From Bacillota bacterium (lineage in GTDB: Bacteria; Bacillota; Clostridia; Acetivibrionales; DTU013): a stretch of DNA of 64,000 nt. A program made the translations under genes and the position numbers. Under the pieces are notes generated by a model. It had not been told where the DNA came from. It was given only the letters and a program-made list of their open reading frames with translations, and did no database searches. The stretch is taken from NCBI GenBank assembly GCA_023433505.1, contig JAEZCO010000086.1, positions 1-64,000 of the forward strand, written 5' to 3'. Below, piece after piece: positions 9,676 through 19,095 of the stretch (position 1 is its first letter; each line of letters opens with the position of its first letter).

Positions 9676-11340
9676 ATGAAGAAACTGGCTGTTCTAGTCA
9701 CTGTCATGCTCATTCTTAGTTCTATCGTTACAGGCTGCGGAACCCCTGCTCCGGCCAACGACACCACGGCAGCCGCTGCCGCTACTACAGCTGCGGGAAC
9801 CACCGCCGCCGCCTCGGAAGGTGAAAACATCAATGGTCTTGTGCTTCCTATTTCAACTACCGGTGAAGAGGTCACAATCATGCTCACGCAGGTTGGTGAA
9901 GCTCCCGATACCGATATGAATTCTACAAAGCTTCCGATGTTTGAAGAACTGGAAAAAAGGACCGGCGTCAAGCTCAATTTCAAGGCATCCTCCTCTGATA
10001 ACTACGGTAATGTATTACTGCCTCTGCTTGCCTCAGGCTCAAACCTTCCCGACCTGTTTGTCATGGGCGGAGCGGATTTGGTGCAAATGGGCAAGGACGG
10101 CACCATTATTGATTTGAAGGACCTGATGCAGCAAAATTGTCCCAATACAATGCAGCTTCTGGAAAAATGGCCTCTTGCAAAATACAGCATTACCTCTCCT
10201 GAAGGCCAGATATGGGGATTCCCCGGCCGTATCGCACCCTATGACGACAATTTCCAGGGACTTGATCTGGGATATCGTCTTGACTGGGTACAGAAGCTTG
10301 GCTTGAAAGAACCCGAAACACTGGATGACTGGTATAACATGCTGGTGGCCTTCCGTGACGGAGACCCCAATGGCAATAGAAAGAAAGATGAGGTCCCTTT
10401 TGCTGTTTGGTCAAAGAATCAGATATACGATTTTGCGCTGGCCTTTGGGATGTCACCCTGGAGTAGTTGGTTTACAGCAATCAATGATAAGATCGTTTAT
10501 GACTGGACTTCCGGGGAAACATCCTCAAAAGCAAGAGAATACACGGCCATGATGGCAAAGTGGTATAAAGAGAAGCTCCTTGACCAATCCATGCTGGTGG
10601 AGCATTCGGATGCTTCCCAGGCTCAATTGGTGGGTGACCAGGCCGGTGCGGAAGTTACCTGGACGGGGACCTTTGCGGGTATGACGGCTCAGATGAAGGC
10701 AACCTACCCCAACGCTGTGTGGCAGGTCGCATTGCCGCCGAAAGGCCCATACGGCGACCAGTCCTACGAAAATTATCCCTATGTAAACGGCGAACGCTGG
10801 ATGATCAGCAAGAGCTGCAAAAACCCTGCCACCGTACTGAAGCTTCTGGATTACCTCTTTGCTACCGAAGAAGGCCAGATCCTGAATGATTTCGGTATCG
10901 AAGGAAAGAGCTATGAAATGAAGGACGGCAAGCCGGAGTTCATCAAATCCTTTATTGTAGAAGACCACTATAAGGACCCCAACATTGCGGTTGCTGCCCT
11001 TGGCTGCGGTAAGCTTCCCCACTTCGTAGGCGAAGCTGCGGAAACACAGATTTATTCTCTGAGTTATTCACCGGAGCTCATTCAAAGAATGGCTGACGTT
11101 AAGAAATTTGTCCGTGTGATGTTCCCCTTTGTAACAGCTACCAAGGATGAGTCCGAAGCCTTGAAGAAGATGACGGATCTCAATACCACCCTGGATGAAT
11201 ATCTGTTCAAGTTCGTCACCGGCAGCAAGCAGATTACCGACGCGACCTGGTCGGAATTCGTCGGCAAGCTCAAGAGCCAGGGAATTGACGAGATGGTAAA
11301 AATCAAACAGGACCAATACAACAGGTATTACCAGAAGTAA
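9676..11340 (+). CDS. Second extracellular solute-binding lipoprotein (paralog)
   Basis: ATG 9676 follows AAAAGGAG and encodes 554 residues with signal peptide and lipobox VTGC. An Ala/Thr-rich linker follows the lipid Cys. It is colinear with the preceding binding protein; shared segments include EELEKRTGVK, IWGFPGRIAPYD-like and FGMSPWS/YGMSPWS. It is nearer the permease genes, so it is the likelier primary receptor for them, with the first copy having diverged in specificity. Codon use is more G+C-balanced and regular here than in the first copy, which would fit higher expression; that is inference. Confidence 0.92.
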   Translation: MKKLAVLVTVMLILSSIVTGCGTPAPANDTTAAAAATTAAGTTAAASEGENINGLVLPISTTGEEVTIMLTQVGEAPDTDMNSTKLPMFEELEKRTGVKLNFKASSSDNYGNVLLPLLASGSNLPDLFVMGGADLVQMGKDGTIIDLKDLMQQNCPNTMQLLEKWPLAKYSITSPEGQIWGFPGRIAPYDDNFQGLDLGYRLDWVQKLGLKEPETLDDWYNMLVAFRDGDPNGNRKKDEVPFAVWSKNQIYDFALAFGMSPWSSWFTAINDKIVYDWTSGETSSKAREYTAMMAKWYKEKLLDQSMLVEHSDASQAQLVGDQAGAEVTWTGTFAGMTAQMKATYPNAVWQVALPPKGPYGDQSYENYPYVNGERWMISKSCKNPATVLKLLDYLFATEEGQILNDFGIEGKSYEMKDGKPEFIKSFIVEDHYKDPNIAVAALGCGKLPHFVGEAAETQIYSLSYSPELIQRMADVKKFVRVMFPFVTATKDESEALKKMTDLNTTLDEYLFKFVTGSKQITDATWSEFVGKLKSQGIDEMVKIKQDQYNRYYQK

Positions 11341-11367
11341 TTTTCGGCGGTAGAATAATTATGGGTG

Positions 11368-11551
11368 TTGAACAACGTCATCAGTTCCCCCTCTTAGGTG
11401 GCAGGTTTCCGATTGAGCAGGCTGCCGCTGGTGAGCAGCGATCTCTCACTGACGTTGTTCAAACGCCACGCTCAAAGCGGGGCGCGCAGGCATCGCCTGC
11501 GTGAGCATATGCCGGATTCATTCCGGTATAAGCGTTATACTAAATTTGAAT
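11368..11551 (+). repeat. Structured intercistronic repeat, copy A (possible RNA element)
   Basis: About 183 bases between the binding-protein and permease genes recur, with many substitutions, at 52437-52621. Copy A folds into a perfect 13-bp stem (11368-11380 with 11450-11462), an AACGC/GCGTT stem (11462-11466 with 11532-11536), a CGCAGGC/GCCTGCG hairpin (11485-11501) and a TGCCGGA/TTCCGGTA hairpin. In the other copy the stems persist, including an A-U to G-U change in the CGCAGGC hairpin. No open frame is shared. It may be a non-coding RNA, a riboregulator or a non-autonomous mobile repeat. Confidence 0.65.
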
Positions 11552-11552
11552 G

Positions 11553-11580
11553 TATGCCGGCGTTCTAAAATGCCGGCATA
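11553..11580 (+). promoter_or_regulatory. 9-bp hairpin before permease ribosome binding site
   Basis: TATGCCGGC (11553-11561) pairs exactly with GCCGGCATA (11572-11580) across a ten-base loop. It ends ten bases before the GGAGG that serves the permease gene. A stem here could stabilise the upstream binding-protein message after processing, or limit permease translation. Confidence 0.55.
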
Positions 11581-11600
11581 TGTGCAACCGGAGGTTCAAA

Positions 11601-12563
11601 ATGGATAATATCAGTCCCAGGGAAGCTGCAATCAGTCCCGGGTACGGTGCTACGGCACACAACCGCTTTGTCAGGTATATAAAGAAGAATTTCTTCTTTT
11701 ACCTGCTGCTTTTACCGGGAACAATCTTGATCTTTATCTTCTATTATGTCCCGTATTGCGGCCTTATTATGGGCTTTCAGGATTTCTCCATCGGTAAGGG
11801 GATACTTCACAGCCCTTTTGTCGGCTTTAAAAACTTTATTGATTTTTTCTCTTCCATCTATTTCCTGCGAATAGTAAAAAATACTTTTGTTCTGGGCTTT
11901 CTGACGCTGGTTTTTACATTCCCGGCACCCATCATCTTTGCGCTTATGCTTAACGAGGTCCGGAGCACCCTTTTCAAAAGAACCATACAGACCATCAGCT
12001 ATCTGCCCCACTTTATATCCACGGTTATTTTGGTAGGTTTTGTGTACACCTTCTTCTCACCGGGAAATGGGATATTGACGCAAGTCATACAAACGATAGT
12101 CGGGCACGATGTAGCAATCCTCGGTACGGCTCAATGGTTCAGACCCCTTTATATAGCCCTTGGGGTATATGGTTCCTTCGGATGGGATTCTATTATATTT
12201 TTTGCTGCTTTATCCAGTATAGATCAAACGCTATACGAAGCGGCAAAAATTGACGGAGCTACCCGGTGGCAGCAAATGCTGAATATTACACTTCCGTCTA
12301 TCATGCCGCCTATTGTTATCCTGCTGATCCTCCGTATGGGCGGTTTGCTGGATGTGGGGTTTGAAACCGTTTATCTTATGTCTTCTCCGGCTATCTATGA
12401 TGTTGCCGATGTCATCAATACGTATGTTTACCGTAAGGGAGTCCTTGGCTTTGATTTCGGTTACAGCACCGCAGTCGGTATTTTTAATTCTGCGGTTAAC
12501 TTCGGATTTGTCTTGCTTACCAACTATATCAGCAAAAAAGTCAATGAAATATCATTATGGTGA
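11601..12563 (+). CDS. ABC sugar transporter permease, LplB type
   Basis: ATG 11601 preceded by GGAGG gives 320 residues with six predicted membrane helices. The EAA loop that contacts the ATPase reads EAAKIDGATRWQQMLNITLP. The first helix region (FFFYLLLLPGTILIFIFYYV) and the overall length match LplB/COG4209 permeases. It pairs with the next gene as the membrane heterodimer of a carbohydrate importer. No ATPase gene is present in the cluster, so a shared MsmK/UgpC-like ATPase elsewhere probably drives it. Confidence 0.93.
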   Translation: MDNISPREAAISPGYGATAHNRFVRYIKKNFFFYLLLLPGTILIFIFYYVPYCGLIMGFQDFSIGKGILHSPFVGFKNFIDFFSSIYFLRIVKNTFVLGFLTLVFTFPAPIIFALMLNEVRSTLFKRTIQTISYLPHFISTVILVGFVYTFFSPGNGILTQVIQTIVGHDVAILGTAQWFRPLYIALGVYGSFGWDSIIFFAALSSIDQTLYEAAKIDGATRWQQMLNITLPSIMPPIVILLILRMGGLLDVGFETVYLMSSPAIYDVADVINTYVYRKGVLGFDFGYSTAVGIFNSAVNFGFVLLTNYISKKVNEISLW

Positions 12564-12579
12564 GGGGGAGGAGCTTGAA

Positions 12580-13506
12580 ATGAGAGGCAACATGACGAAA
12601 TTTGCCAGGATAGCGGTCAACAACAAAATCAAAGCCACTCCCGGCGAAAAGGCGGTACTTGCCGTAATCCATGCTTTCCTTATACTTCTGGGAGCGGCAA
12701 CGCTTTATCCCTTTGTATATGTTTTCAGCAATTCTATCAGCGACCCCAACGAAGTATTCAAGATGTCCATCAAGCTTTGGCCTGTCGGGTTTTCACTTGA
12801 AGGCTATAAGCTTATTGTAACAAATCCGCGCGTATGGCAGGCATACTATAATACCCTCTGGTATGTGGTCGTTGGAGTTCTTGTCAACGTATTTACCACA
12901 ATAACCTTTGCCTACCCGCTTTCGCGCAAGGAATTTGGCGCACGCAAGTATTTTATGGTTTATACGGCCATACCCATGTTTTTCAACGGAGGACTCATCC
13001 CTTCGCTGCTGCTGGTATTAAAGCTTGGGATATACAACACACGCTGGGCAATTATTTTACCTTCTGCAATATCCATTTTTGGCACAGTGATGGCGAGAGT
13101 ATTTTTTCAAACGACGATCCCCGACAGTCTTGTAGAGTCGGCAAGGATCGACGGATGCAATGATATAGGCATACTTGCACGTATCGTGATGCCGCTTTCC
13201 TTGCCCATTATCACTGTTATCGGGCTGTTTACTGCGGTCTCATTCTGGAACATGTATGTGCCTGCCTTGCTGTATCTGCCTGATGCACCCAAACTGCAGC
13301 CCTTGCAGGTCTATTTGCAGCGGATATTGATTGCCAATGTCCCCGATGTAAACTCGCCGGATGTAAATGCATTCAAACGGAGTCTCTTTGCCATACAGCT
13401 GAAATATGCCATTATCATGGTGGCAACATTACCCATACTTTTGACGTACCCCTTCCTGCAGAAATATTTTGTAAAGGGGATGATGGTGGGCGCAATTAAG
13501 GAATAG
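12580..13506 (+). CDS. ABC sugar transporter permease, YtcP type
   Basis: ATG 12580 lies after GGGGGAGGAG, 16 bases past the stop of the first permease, and gives 308 residues. A longer open frame extends back inside the preceding gene but has no start signal. The EAA loop reads ESARIDGCNDIGILARIVMP, and the protein ends with the FLQKYFVKGMMVGAIKE pattern typical of COG0395 permeases. It is the second membrane subunit of the oligosaccharide importer. Confidence 0.93.
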   Translation: MRGNMTKFARIAVNNKIKATPGEKAVLAVIHAFLILLGAATLYPFVYVFSNSISDPNEVFKMSIKLWPVGFSLEGYKLIVTNPRVWQAYYNTLWYVVVGVLVNVFTTITFAYPLSRKEFGARKYFMVYTAIPMFFNGGLIPSLLLVLKLGIYNTRWAIILPSAISIFGTVMARVFFQTTIPDSLVESARIDGCNDIGILARIVMPLSLPIITVIGLFTAVSFWNMYVPALLYLPDAPKLQPLQVYLQRILIANVPDVNSPDVNAFKRSLFAIQLKYAIIMVATLPILLTYPFLQKYFVKGMMVGAIKE

Positions 13507-13570
13507 GCCGCCGGACATCATGAAACTAATTTTAAATAAAAAAACATTCCATTATCAGGAGGAACAAATC

Positions 13571-14902
13571 ATGTCGAAAAACAAACCTTTAAAAACTGTA
13601 ATTGTCGGCGGTGCCAGTATCACCTGGCTGCCGGTTTTTCTGAAAGACCTGTGCAAGTCCAAGGCAATGGAGGGCGGTACCGTCGTACTCAATGACATTG
13701 ATACTGAAATGCTGAATACAATGAAAACATTTTCCGAAGCCGTCGTGGCTGAAAAAGGCTGCAAGATCACGATAGAAACAGAAACTGATCTTGAAAAGAC
13801 CCTGATCGGAGCGGACTATGTTATTTGTACGGTTTTAGTGGGCGGGCACGCTGTGTGGAAGGATGAAATGAACCTGATACTGAAATATGGCATCAAGCAT
13901 CCCAAGGGCATGTCCATCGGCCCCGGAGGAATGATCATGGGCCTCAAGCAGATCCCCTTCATCCTGGGACTGGCAAAGCGGATGGAAAAACTTTGTCCGG
14001 ATGCATGGCTGTTGAATTTTTCAAACCCGATGCAATTGATCACCCTGGCAGTCCAAAGGTACAGCAGCATCAAGTGCATCGGCCTGTGCCACGGGTTGGA
14101 CGGCACAATAGCCAAAATTGCGGAGTGGCTTGAGGTTCCGGTAAAAGAGTTGAGCTTTACGGCAGGCGGGGTCAATCATTTCGAATTTGTGACAAGACTT
14201 GAAAAGGACGGGGTGGATATGTTCCCGGCTTTGATCGGCAAGCTGGAGGAAATCGACAGGACGACGGGCGATTATGGGGACCGGGCTACGATGGAAGCAT
14301 ACAAGCTTTTTGGAGCATTTCCTACAAACCATGATATCCATGTGTTGGAATTCCTCCCTTATCAAATTGTCCGGAGCGAGCTGGAAAAGTTCCGCCTGAC
14401 CCATAATTACATCGAAAACAGGATGGCAGACAGGGGGAGCCGGTGGGAGAAGCTTCATGACTATATCAACGGAAAAAGACCTCTGTCTGAGATTGTCAAG
14501 GAAAAAGTCACCGAAAAGCTGGCTGAAATTATCGACAGCATTGCGACAAACACTCCGTATGTGCTGTATGCAAATGTCACAAATAAAGGGTATATACGCA
14601 ATCTGGGAGACTATTTCTGTGTTGGGGTGCCTGTGGTATTGAACCGTGACGGATACGAGGGCTGCTGCATCGGCAATCTTCCTGTAGGCGCTGCCGCTTT
14701 GTCGGGAGTTCACGGCGCTGTACAGGATTATATCGTAGAGGCTTGTATGAGCGGCAGCAGAAAGCTTTGCCTGAGTGCGCTGTCATTGGACCCGATGTGC
14801 TATTCACTGACCTCCGAGCAAAGAATGGATCTGATCAATGAATTGATCGATATGAACCAACAATATCTTCCCGCATTTTTTGAAAATGCTCCGGAGGTAT
14901 AG
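13571..14902 (+). CDS. Glycoside hydrolase family 4 (NAD and metal dependent)
   Basis: ATG 13571 follows AGGAGG and gives 443 residues. The N terminus has the Rossmann motif VGGASITW, and the metal ligands of the family are visible as Cys in GLCHG and His in GGVNHF. GH4 enzymes use NAD and Mn to cleave alpha- or beta-linked glycosides or their 6-phosphates by an oxidation-elimination route. The LplD-like branch often accompanies LplB/YtcP importers. Without a phosphotransferase system nearby, an unphosphorylated substrate such as an alpha-galactoside, alpha-glucoside or glucuronide is more likely than a 6-phosphate. Confidence 0.88.
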   Translation: MSKNKPLKTVIVGGASITWLPVFLKDLCKSKAMEGGTVVLNDIDTEMLNTMKTFSEAVVAEKGCKITIETETDLEKTLIGADYVICTVLVGGHAVWKDEMNLILKYGIKHPKGMSIGPGGMIMGLKQIPFILGLAKRMEKLCPDAWLLNFSNPMQLITLAVQRYSSIKCIGLCHGLDGTIAKIAEWLEVPVKELSFTAGGVNHFEFVTRLEKDGVDMFPALIGKLEEIDRTTGDYGDRATMEAYKLFGAFPTNHDIHVLEFLPYQIVRSELEKFRLTHNYIENRMADRGSRWEKLHDYINGKRPLSEIVKEKVTEKLAEIIDSIATNTPYVLYANVTNKGYIRNLGDYFCVGVPVVLNRDGYEGCCIGNLPVGAAALSGVHGAVQDYIVEACMSGSRKLCLSALSLDPMCYSLTSEQRMDLINELIDMNQQYLPAFFENAPEV

Positions 14903-14905
14903 AGA

Positions 14906-15868
14906 GTGGCAGGAAACCTGACAGGTAGAGAGAGATTCATCAACGCTTTGGAGAGAAGACCGTATAAAGGTCTGGTGCCGCATTTTGAACTGGTGTTTTT
15001 TCTTACCATGGAGACATTGGGCAAGGTTCATCCCAATCACAGGAATTACAGCCAGTGGCACCAAATGGAGGAGAAGGAAAGGCAACTGCACCGGGAGGAC
15101 ATGGCTGACCTCTATATCGCTGTGGCAAGAAAATTCAGCCATGACGCCATATTTATGCATGTAAACCCGGATACAACGGAGGAGTCCATACGCCTTGCGG
15201 AAATCATAAGAAGCAAGTCGGGAAGAGAATTCTTCTTACTGCTAAACGGTGATGCAACTTACAAAATACCCAGCGGCGGAGGATTGGAAGAATTCGCCGG
15301 AAGGCTTGCAGATGAACCTGAGAAATTAAAATCTGATGCGCAGCAGCGGGTGGAAGCGGCCCTTAAAAAGGCGGAAAAAATTTCAGCTTCCGGGTTGATT
15401 GACGGCTATGCGCTTTGTTCCGATTATTGCTTCAACTCGGGGCCGTTCTTGAGTCCCTCCATGTTTTCGGAATTCGTAGCGCCTTATCTTGCAAAGCTCA
15501 TTGCCGGGTACAGGAGCATGGGGTTTTATACCATTAAGCATACGGACGGGAATATCATGCCCATCCTCGACCAGCTTATCCAGGCAAACCCCCATGGACT
15601 CCACTCTCTTGACCCCCAGGCCGGAGTGGATATTGCTGAAATTAAGAAGCTGGCAGGCCGGAAGCTGTGCCTCATAGGAAATGTCAACTGCGGCTTGATG
15701 CAGACCGGAACAGAGGAAGAGGTGGCACAATCCGCCAGATATGCACTGCAGGCAGGTATGCCGGGCGGCGGCTATATCTTCTCCACCTCAAACTGCATCT
15801 ATACAGGCATGCCTCTTGAGAGGTACCGGCTGATACTTGATATTTGGAAAAAGGAAGGGATCATGTGA
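14906..15868 (+). CDS. Uroporphyrinogen decarboxylase-family protein
   Basis: GTG 14906 follows GGAGGT, three bases after the previous stop, and gives 320 residues. The N terminus (LTGRERFINALERRP) and the DGYALCSDYCFNSGPFLSP, HTDGNIMPILDQLI and CLIGNVNCG blocks show the URO-D/MtaA-type barrel. It is not in a haem or methanogenesis context. URO-D-like proteins recur inside clostridial and Paenibacillus sugar operons, where their reaction is unknown. A corrinoid-type or decarboxylase reaction on a sugar-derived compound is only speculation. The gene overlaps the next one by one base, so it is translated as part of the glycan operon. Confidence 0.85.
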   Translation: MAGNLTGRERFINALERRPYKGLVPHFELVFFLTMETLGKVHPNHRNYSQWHQMEEKERQLHREDMADLYIAVARKFSHDAIFMHVNPDTTEESIRLAEIIRSKSGREFFLLLNGDATYKIPSGGGLEEFAGRLADEPEKLKSDAQQRVEAALKKAEKISASGLIDGYALCSDYCFNSGPFLSPSMFSEFVAPYLAKLIAGYRSMGFYTIKHTDGNIMPILDQLIQANPHGLHSLDPQAGVDIAEIKKLAGRKLCLIGNVNCGLMQTGTEEEVAQSARYALQAGMPGGGYIFSTSNCIYTGMPLERYRLILDIWKKEGIM

Positions 15869-16497
15869 TGGAGATAAAAAAAGGGTCGGTTGTACTGTTT
15901 CAAGGAGACAGCATTACGTATGCCGGCAGAAACTATGAGGATGACAGCCTGCTTGGGACGGGATATGCCATGATGTCTGCGGCTTGGTTTAATGCATTGC
16001 ATCCGGAATTGAACATTAAATTCATTAACAGGGGGGCCAGCGGCGATACCGCCTTGAGGCTGAAAGAGCGCTGGCAAAGAGATTGTATTGATTTAAAACC
16101 TGATGTGGTTTCCATACTGATCGGAATTAACGACTGCGGAAGAGGCTTTGAAAAAAATGACCCCTCTACGGCGGAGGAGTTTAAAGCGAATTACGGTTTT
16201 CTCTTGAATGAAATAAAGAATAAGCTTAATGCGCAGCTAATCCTATGCGAACCTTTTCTGATACCTGCGGCGGATTGCGGCAAACAAATGTGGCGGCAGG
16301 ACCTGGATGCCAAAATCCATGTCATAAGAGAACTGGCCAGAGAGTTTAATGCAGCATATCTACCCTTTGACGGTATCTTTGCTTCGGCTTCAACCAAAAG
16401 GGCGCCGGAATTCTGGGCGGCGGACGGCATACATCCCTCCCACGCCGGGCATGCCCTGATGGCAAAAAGCTGGCTTGAGGCTGTCAAGGCTATCTGA
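15868..16497 (+). CDS. SGNH/GDSL-family esterase
   Basis: The start ATG at 15868 shares a base with the previous TGA (TGATG), with AAGGAAGGGA upstream; the product is 209 residues. The four SGNH blocks are clear: QGDSIT with the nucleophile Ser, GASGDT, IGINDCGRG, and DGIHPSHAGH with the Asp-His pair. There is no signal peptide, so it should act inside the cell. In a glycan locus this family most often removes acetyl or other acyl groups from sugars. Confidence 0.9.
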   Translation: MEIKKGSVVLFQGDSITYAGRNYEDDSLLGTGYAMMSAAWFNALHPELNIKFINRGASGDTALRLKERWQRDCIDLKPDVVSILIGINDCGRGFEKNDPSTAEEFKANYGFLLNEIKNKLNAQLILCEPFLIPAADCGKQMWRQDLDAKIHVIRELAREFNAAYLPFDGIFASASTKRAPEFWAADGIHPSHAGHALMAKSWLEAVKAI

Positions 16498-16529
16498 ATG
16501 TACTCCAGTATCAGAATCCGGAGGTCTAT

Positions 16530-19028
16530 ATGGCGAAGAAAAAAATTCATATGATAGGAAATGCACATATCGATCCGGTATGGCTCTGGAGCTGGCAGGA
16601 GGGCTTTGCTGAGATAAAAGCCACCTTCCGCTCGGCCCTTGACCGTATGGAGGAGTTCCCGGAGTTTATATTCACCTGCGCCTGTGCGGCATATTACAAA
16701 TGGGTTGAGGAAAACGAGCCCGGCATGTTTGAGGAAATCAGGAAGCGGGTGGCGGAAGGGCGCTGGGTGCTTGCCGGAGGCTGGTGGATACAGCCCGACT
16801 GCAACATCCCTTCCGGTGAAGCATTTGCACGGCATGCGCTATACAGCCAGCAGTATTTCCTGAAACGCTTCGGGAAAACCGCCAAAGTCGGATATAATGT
16901 GGATTCCTTCGGACATAACGCCATGCTGCCCCAGATACTGAAAAAAAGCGGGATGGACAGCTATGTCATGATGAGGCCGGGCAGGCACGAGAAGGAGCTG
17001 CCAGCCAGCCTTTTTTCTTGGGAAAGCCCTGACGGTACCCGGGTCAGTACCTTCAGAATCCCCATCAACTATGCGAGCTGGTGGGGAGAGCCCGATCCGT
17101 TGTTTGAAAAGACCTCTGCCGTTCTTGAGCTGGCGGAAAGCGAAGGGACCGATTTCATGAACTTTTATGGTGTGGGCAACCATGGAGGAGGACCCACCGT
17201 GAAGAATATACACACCATTTTGAAAATGCAGGAGGATTACAGGGAAGCTGAAATTCTTTTCAGTTCTCCGGAAGCCTACTTTCAGGAAGCGGCCCTGCAA
17301 AAAAACGCTCTCCCCGTTGTGGCGGAAGAGCTTCAACATCACGGAAGCGGATGCTATTCCGCCCATTCGGAGACAAAAGCAAATAACCGCCGGGCGGAGC
17401 ACAGGGTCATCAATGCGGAGAAATTTGCAGCAGTGGCCTGCAAGCTGACCGGAATGAAGTATCCTTTTGAGAAAACGGCGTCGAGCTGGGAAAAGCTGTT
17501 GTTCAACCAATTTCACGATATCATGGGAGGCTGCAGCATCAAGGAGGTTTACCGCGATGTGGCGGAATTTTACGGCAAGTCCCTCACGGAAAGCGCCGAA
17601 GTCCTGAATGGGGCATTACAAAAGATATCCTGGTCCATTGATACCATGGGAGAGCATGAATTCAAGCTAAGCAGGGATAAAGACTGGGTTTTCTGGGAGA
17701 TGAAGGACCTTGGAGCGCCTATCGTGGTGTTCAATCCCCTTTCATGGCCCGTAAGACAGCCCGTTCAATTGAATAGAGAAGTCAAAGGAATAACCGATGA
17801 CAGCGGCAGTCCCCGCCCTTTCCAAAAAGTCAGGGCAGGCAGGCTGCAGGCCGCGGATAAATGGGACACTCTGTTCGTGGCGGATATTCCGGCCATGGGC
17901 TATAACACCTATTGGGCCTATAGCGACAAAGAGATTAGGGCAGAGACCCAAGCGGGGCTGGCAAGCCATGCGGCAGGCATGATTGAAAACCGGTTTTTCA
18001 GGCTCTCCGTCCACGATGGTACAGGACAGATTTCCAGCCTGTTTGATAAAAGAAACTGCCGTGAAGTATTCTCCGGAGCCGGAGCTGCGGCGCTGGTCAT
18101 CGATGAAGAAGGCGTGGACACATGGGGACATGATAGACATTCCCACAGCATAAGTGTCCTTAAGTATGACAAGGTTGCAGGGTATTTCGGCGATGCTGTC
18201 CTTTCCATAATAGAGACAGGTCCTGTAAGGACCTGTCTCAGGGTCAAAAGCAAATACGGCAGTTCGACCCTCCGCCAGGATTTTATTCTCTATGCGGATA
18301 AGGAGGAAGTAGAAGTGAAGGTGAAGCTGGACTGGCGTGAAGAGCATAAAATGCTGAAGCTATGTTTCCCTGTGAATGTAACTGATCGGAAGGCAGTCTA
18401 TGATATCCCCTTCGGCTTTATCAAAAGGCCTGCGGATGGAAAGGAGGAACCCGGACAGCAGTGGTTTGACTTAAGCGGACGTGCAACTGGCAGTGGAGGC
18501 GAAATCCACGGCCTGGCTGTTTTAAATGACGGAAAATACAGCTTTTGCACCATTGAAAATGAAATGCGGCTGACCGTTGTCCGGAGCCCCATCTATGCCG
18601 AATACGAGAGCGTCCGGGATGATTTGTGCGAATTCATGGATCAAGGGATACAGGAATTCAATTATACACTGGTGCCGCATCAGGGAGGATTTATAGAGGC
18701 CGGAGTCGTCAGGAAGGCTTATGAGCTGAATGTTCCTGCGGTGAGGATAACGGAGACATACCATAAAGGCACCCTTCCAAGGCGTTTTGAGGGCATTTCG
18801 ATTTCATCGCCCCATGTCGTCGCCGCTGCGTTTAAAAGAGCGGAGTCGGAGCAGGGGTATATTTTAAGATGCTGTGAAACTTCAGGAAGGGAGTTCCATA
18901 CCGGCATAAGCCTGCCTTTCTTAAACCGTAAATGGGAGCAGGACTTCGGGCCATTTGAAGTAATAACCTTTTTTGTGCCGGACGACAATAAAGAAGAAGT
19001 GATTCCGGTAAATTTTCTTGAAGCATAG
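16530..19028 (+). CDS. GH38 alpha-mannosidase
   Basis: ATG 16530 follows a GGAGGTCTAT site and gives 832 residues. The N terminus IGNAHIDPVWLW supplies the zinc-binding His and Asp, and GYNVDSFGHN carries the catalytic Asp. FNQFHDIMGGCSIKEVY is another family hallmark. The length fits bacterial GH38 enzymes. It removes alpha-linked mannose by a retaining mechanism. It has no export signal and therefore works on imported mannosides, which supports mannose-containing oligosaccharides as the substrate of the locus. Confidence 0.95.
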   Translation: MAKKKIHMIGNAHIDPVWLWSWQEGFAEIKATFRSALDRMEEFPEFIFTCACAAYYKWVEENEPGMFEEIRKRVAEGRWVLAGGWWIQPDCNIPSGEAFARHALYSQQYFLKRFGKTAKVGYNVDSFGHNAMLPQILKKSGMDSYVMMRPGRHEKELPASLFSWESPDGTRVSTFRIPINYASWWGEPDPLFEKTSAVLELAESEGTDFMNFYGVGNHGGGPTVKNIHTILKMQEDYREAEILFSSPEAYFQEAALQKNALPVVAEELQHHGSGCYSAHSETKANNRRAEHRVINAEKFAAVACKLTGMKYPFEKTASSWEKLLFNQFHDIMGGCSIKEVYRDVAEFYGKSLTESAEVLNGALQKISWSIDTMGEHEFKLSRDKDWVFWEMKDLGAPIVVFNPLSWPVRQPVQLNREVKGITDDSGSPRPFQKVRAGRLQAADKWDTLFVADIPAMGYNTYWAYSDKEIRAETQAGLASHAAGMIENRFFRLSVHDGTGQISSLFDKRNCREVFSGAGAAALVIDEEGVDTWGHDRHSHSISVLKYDKVAGYFGDAVLSIIETGPVRTCLRVKSKYGSSTLRQDFILYADKEEVEVKVKLDWREEHKMLKLCFPVNVTDRKAVYDIPFGFIKRPADGKEEPGQQWFDLSGRATGSGGEIHGLAVLNDGKYSFCTIENEMRLTVVRSPIYAEYESVRDDLCEFMDQGIQEFNYTLVPHQGGFIEAGVVRKAYELNVPAVRITETYHKGTLPRRFEGISISSPHVVAAAFKRAESEQGYILRCCETSGREFHTGISLPFLNRKWEQDFGPFEVITFFVPDDNKEEVIPVNFLEA

Positions 19029-19095
19029 GAATTTATAAAAAAGCTTCCTGAAAATTTCCGGATAGACAGCTTGATACCAGGGAGTGTGAGGATGA

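Noticed and set aside
11368..11551. Repeat as an IS110-type bridge RNA or TnpB guide RNA
   Set aside because: The length is similar, but no recombinase or TnpB gene adjoins either copy, so the identification cannot be supported.
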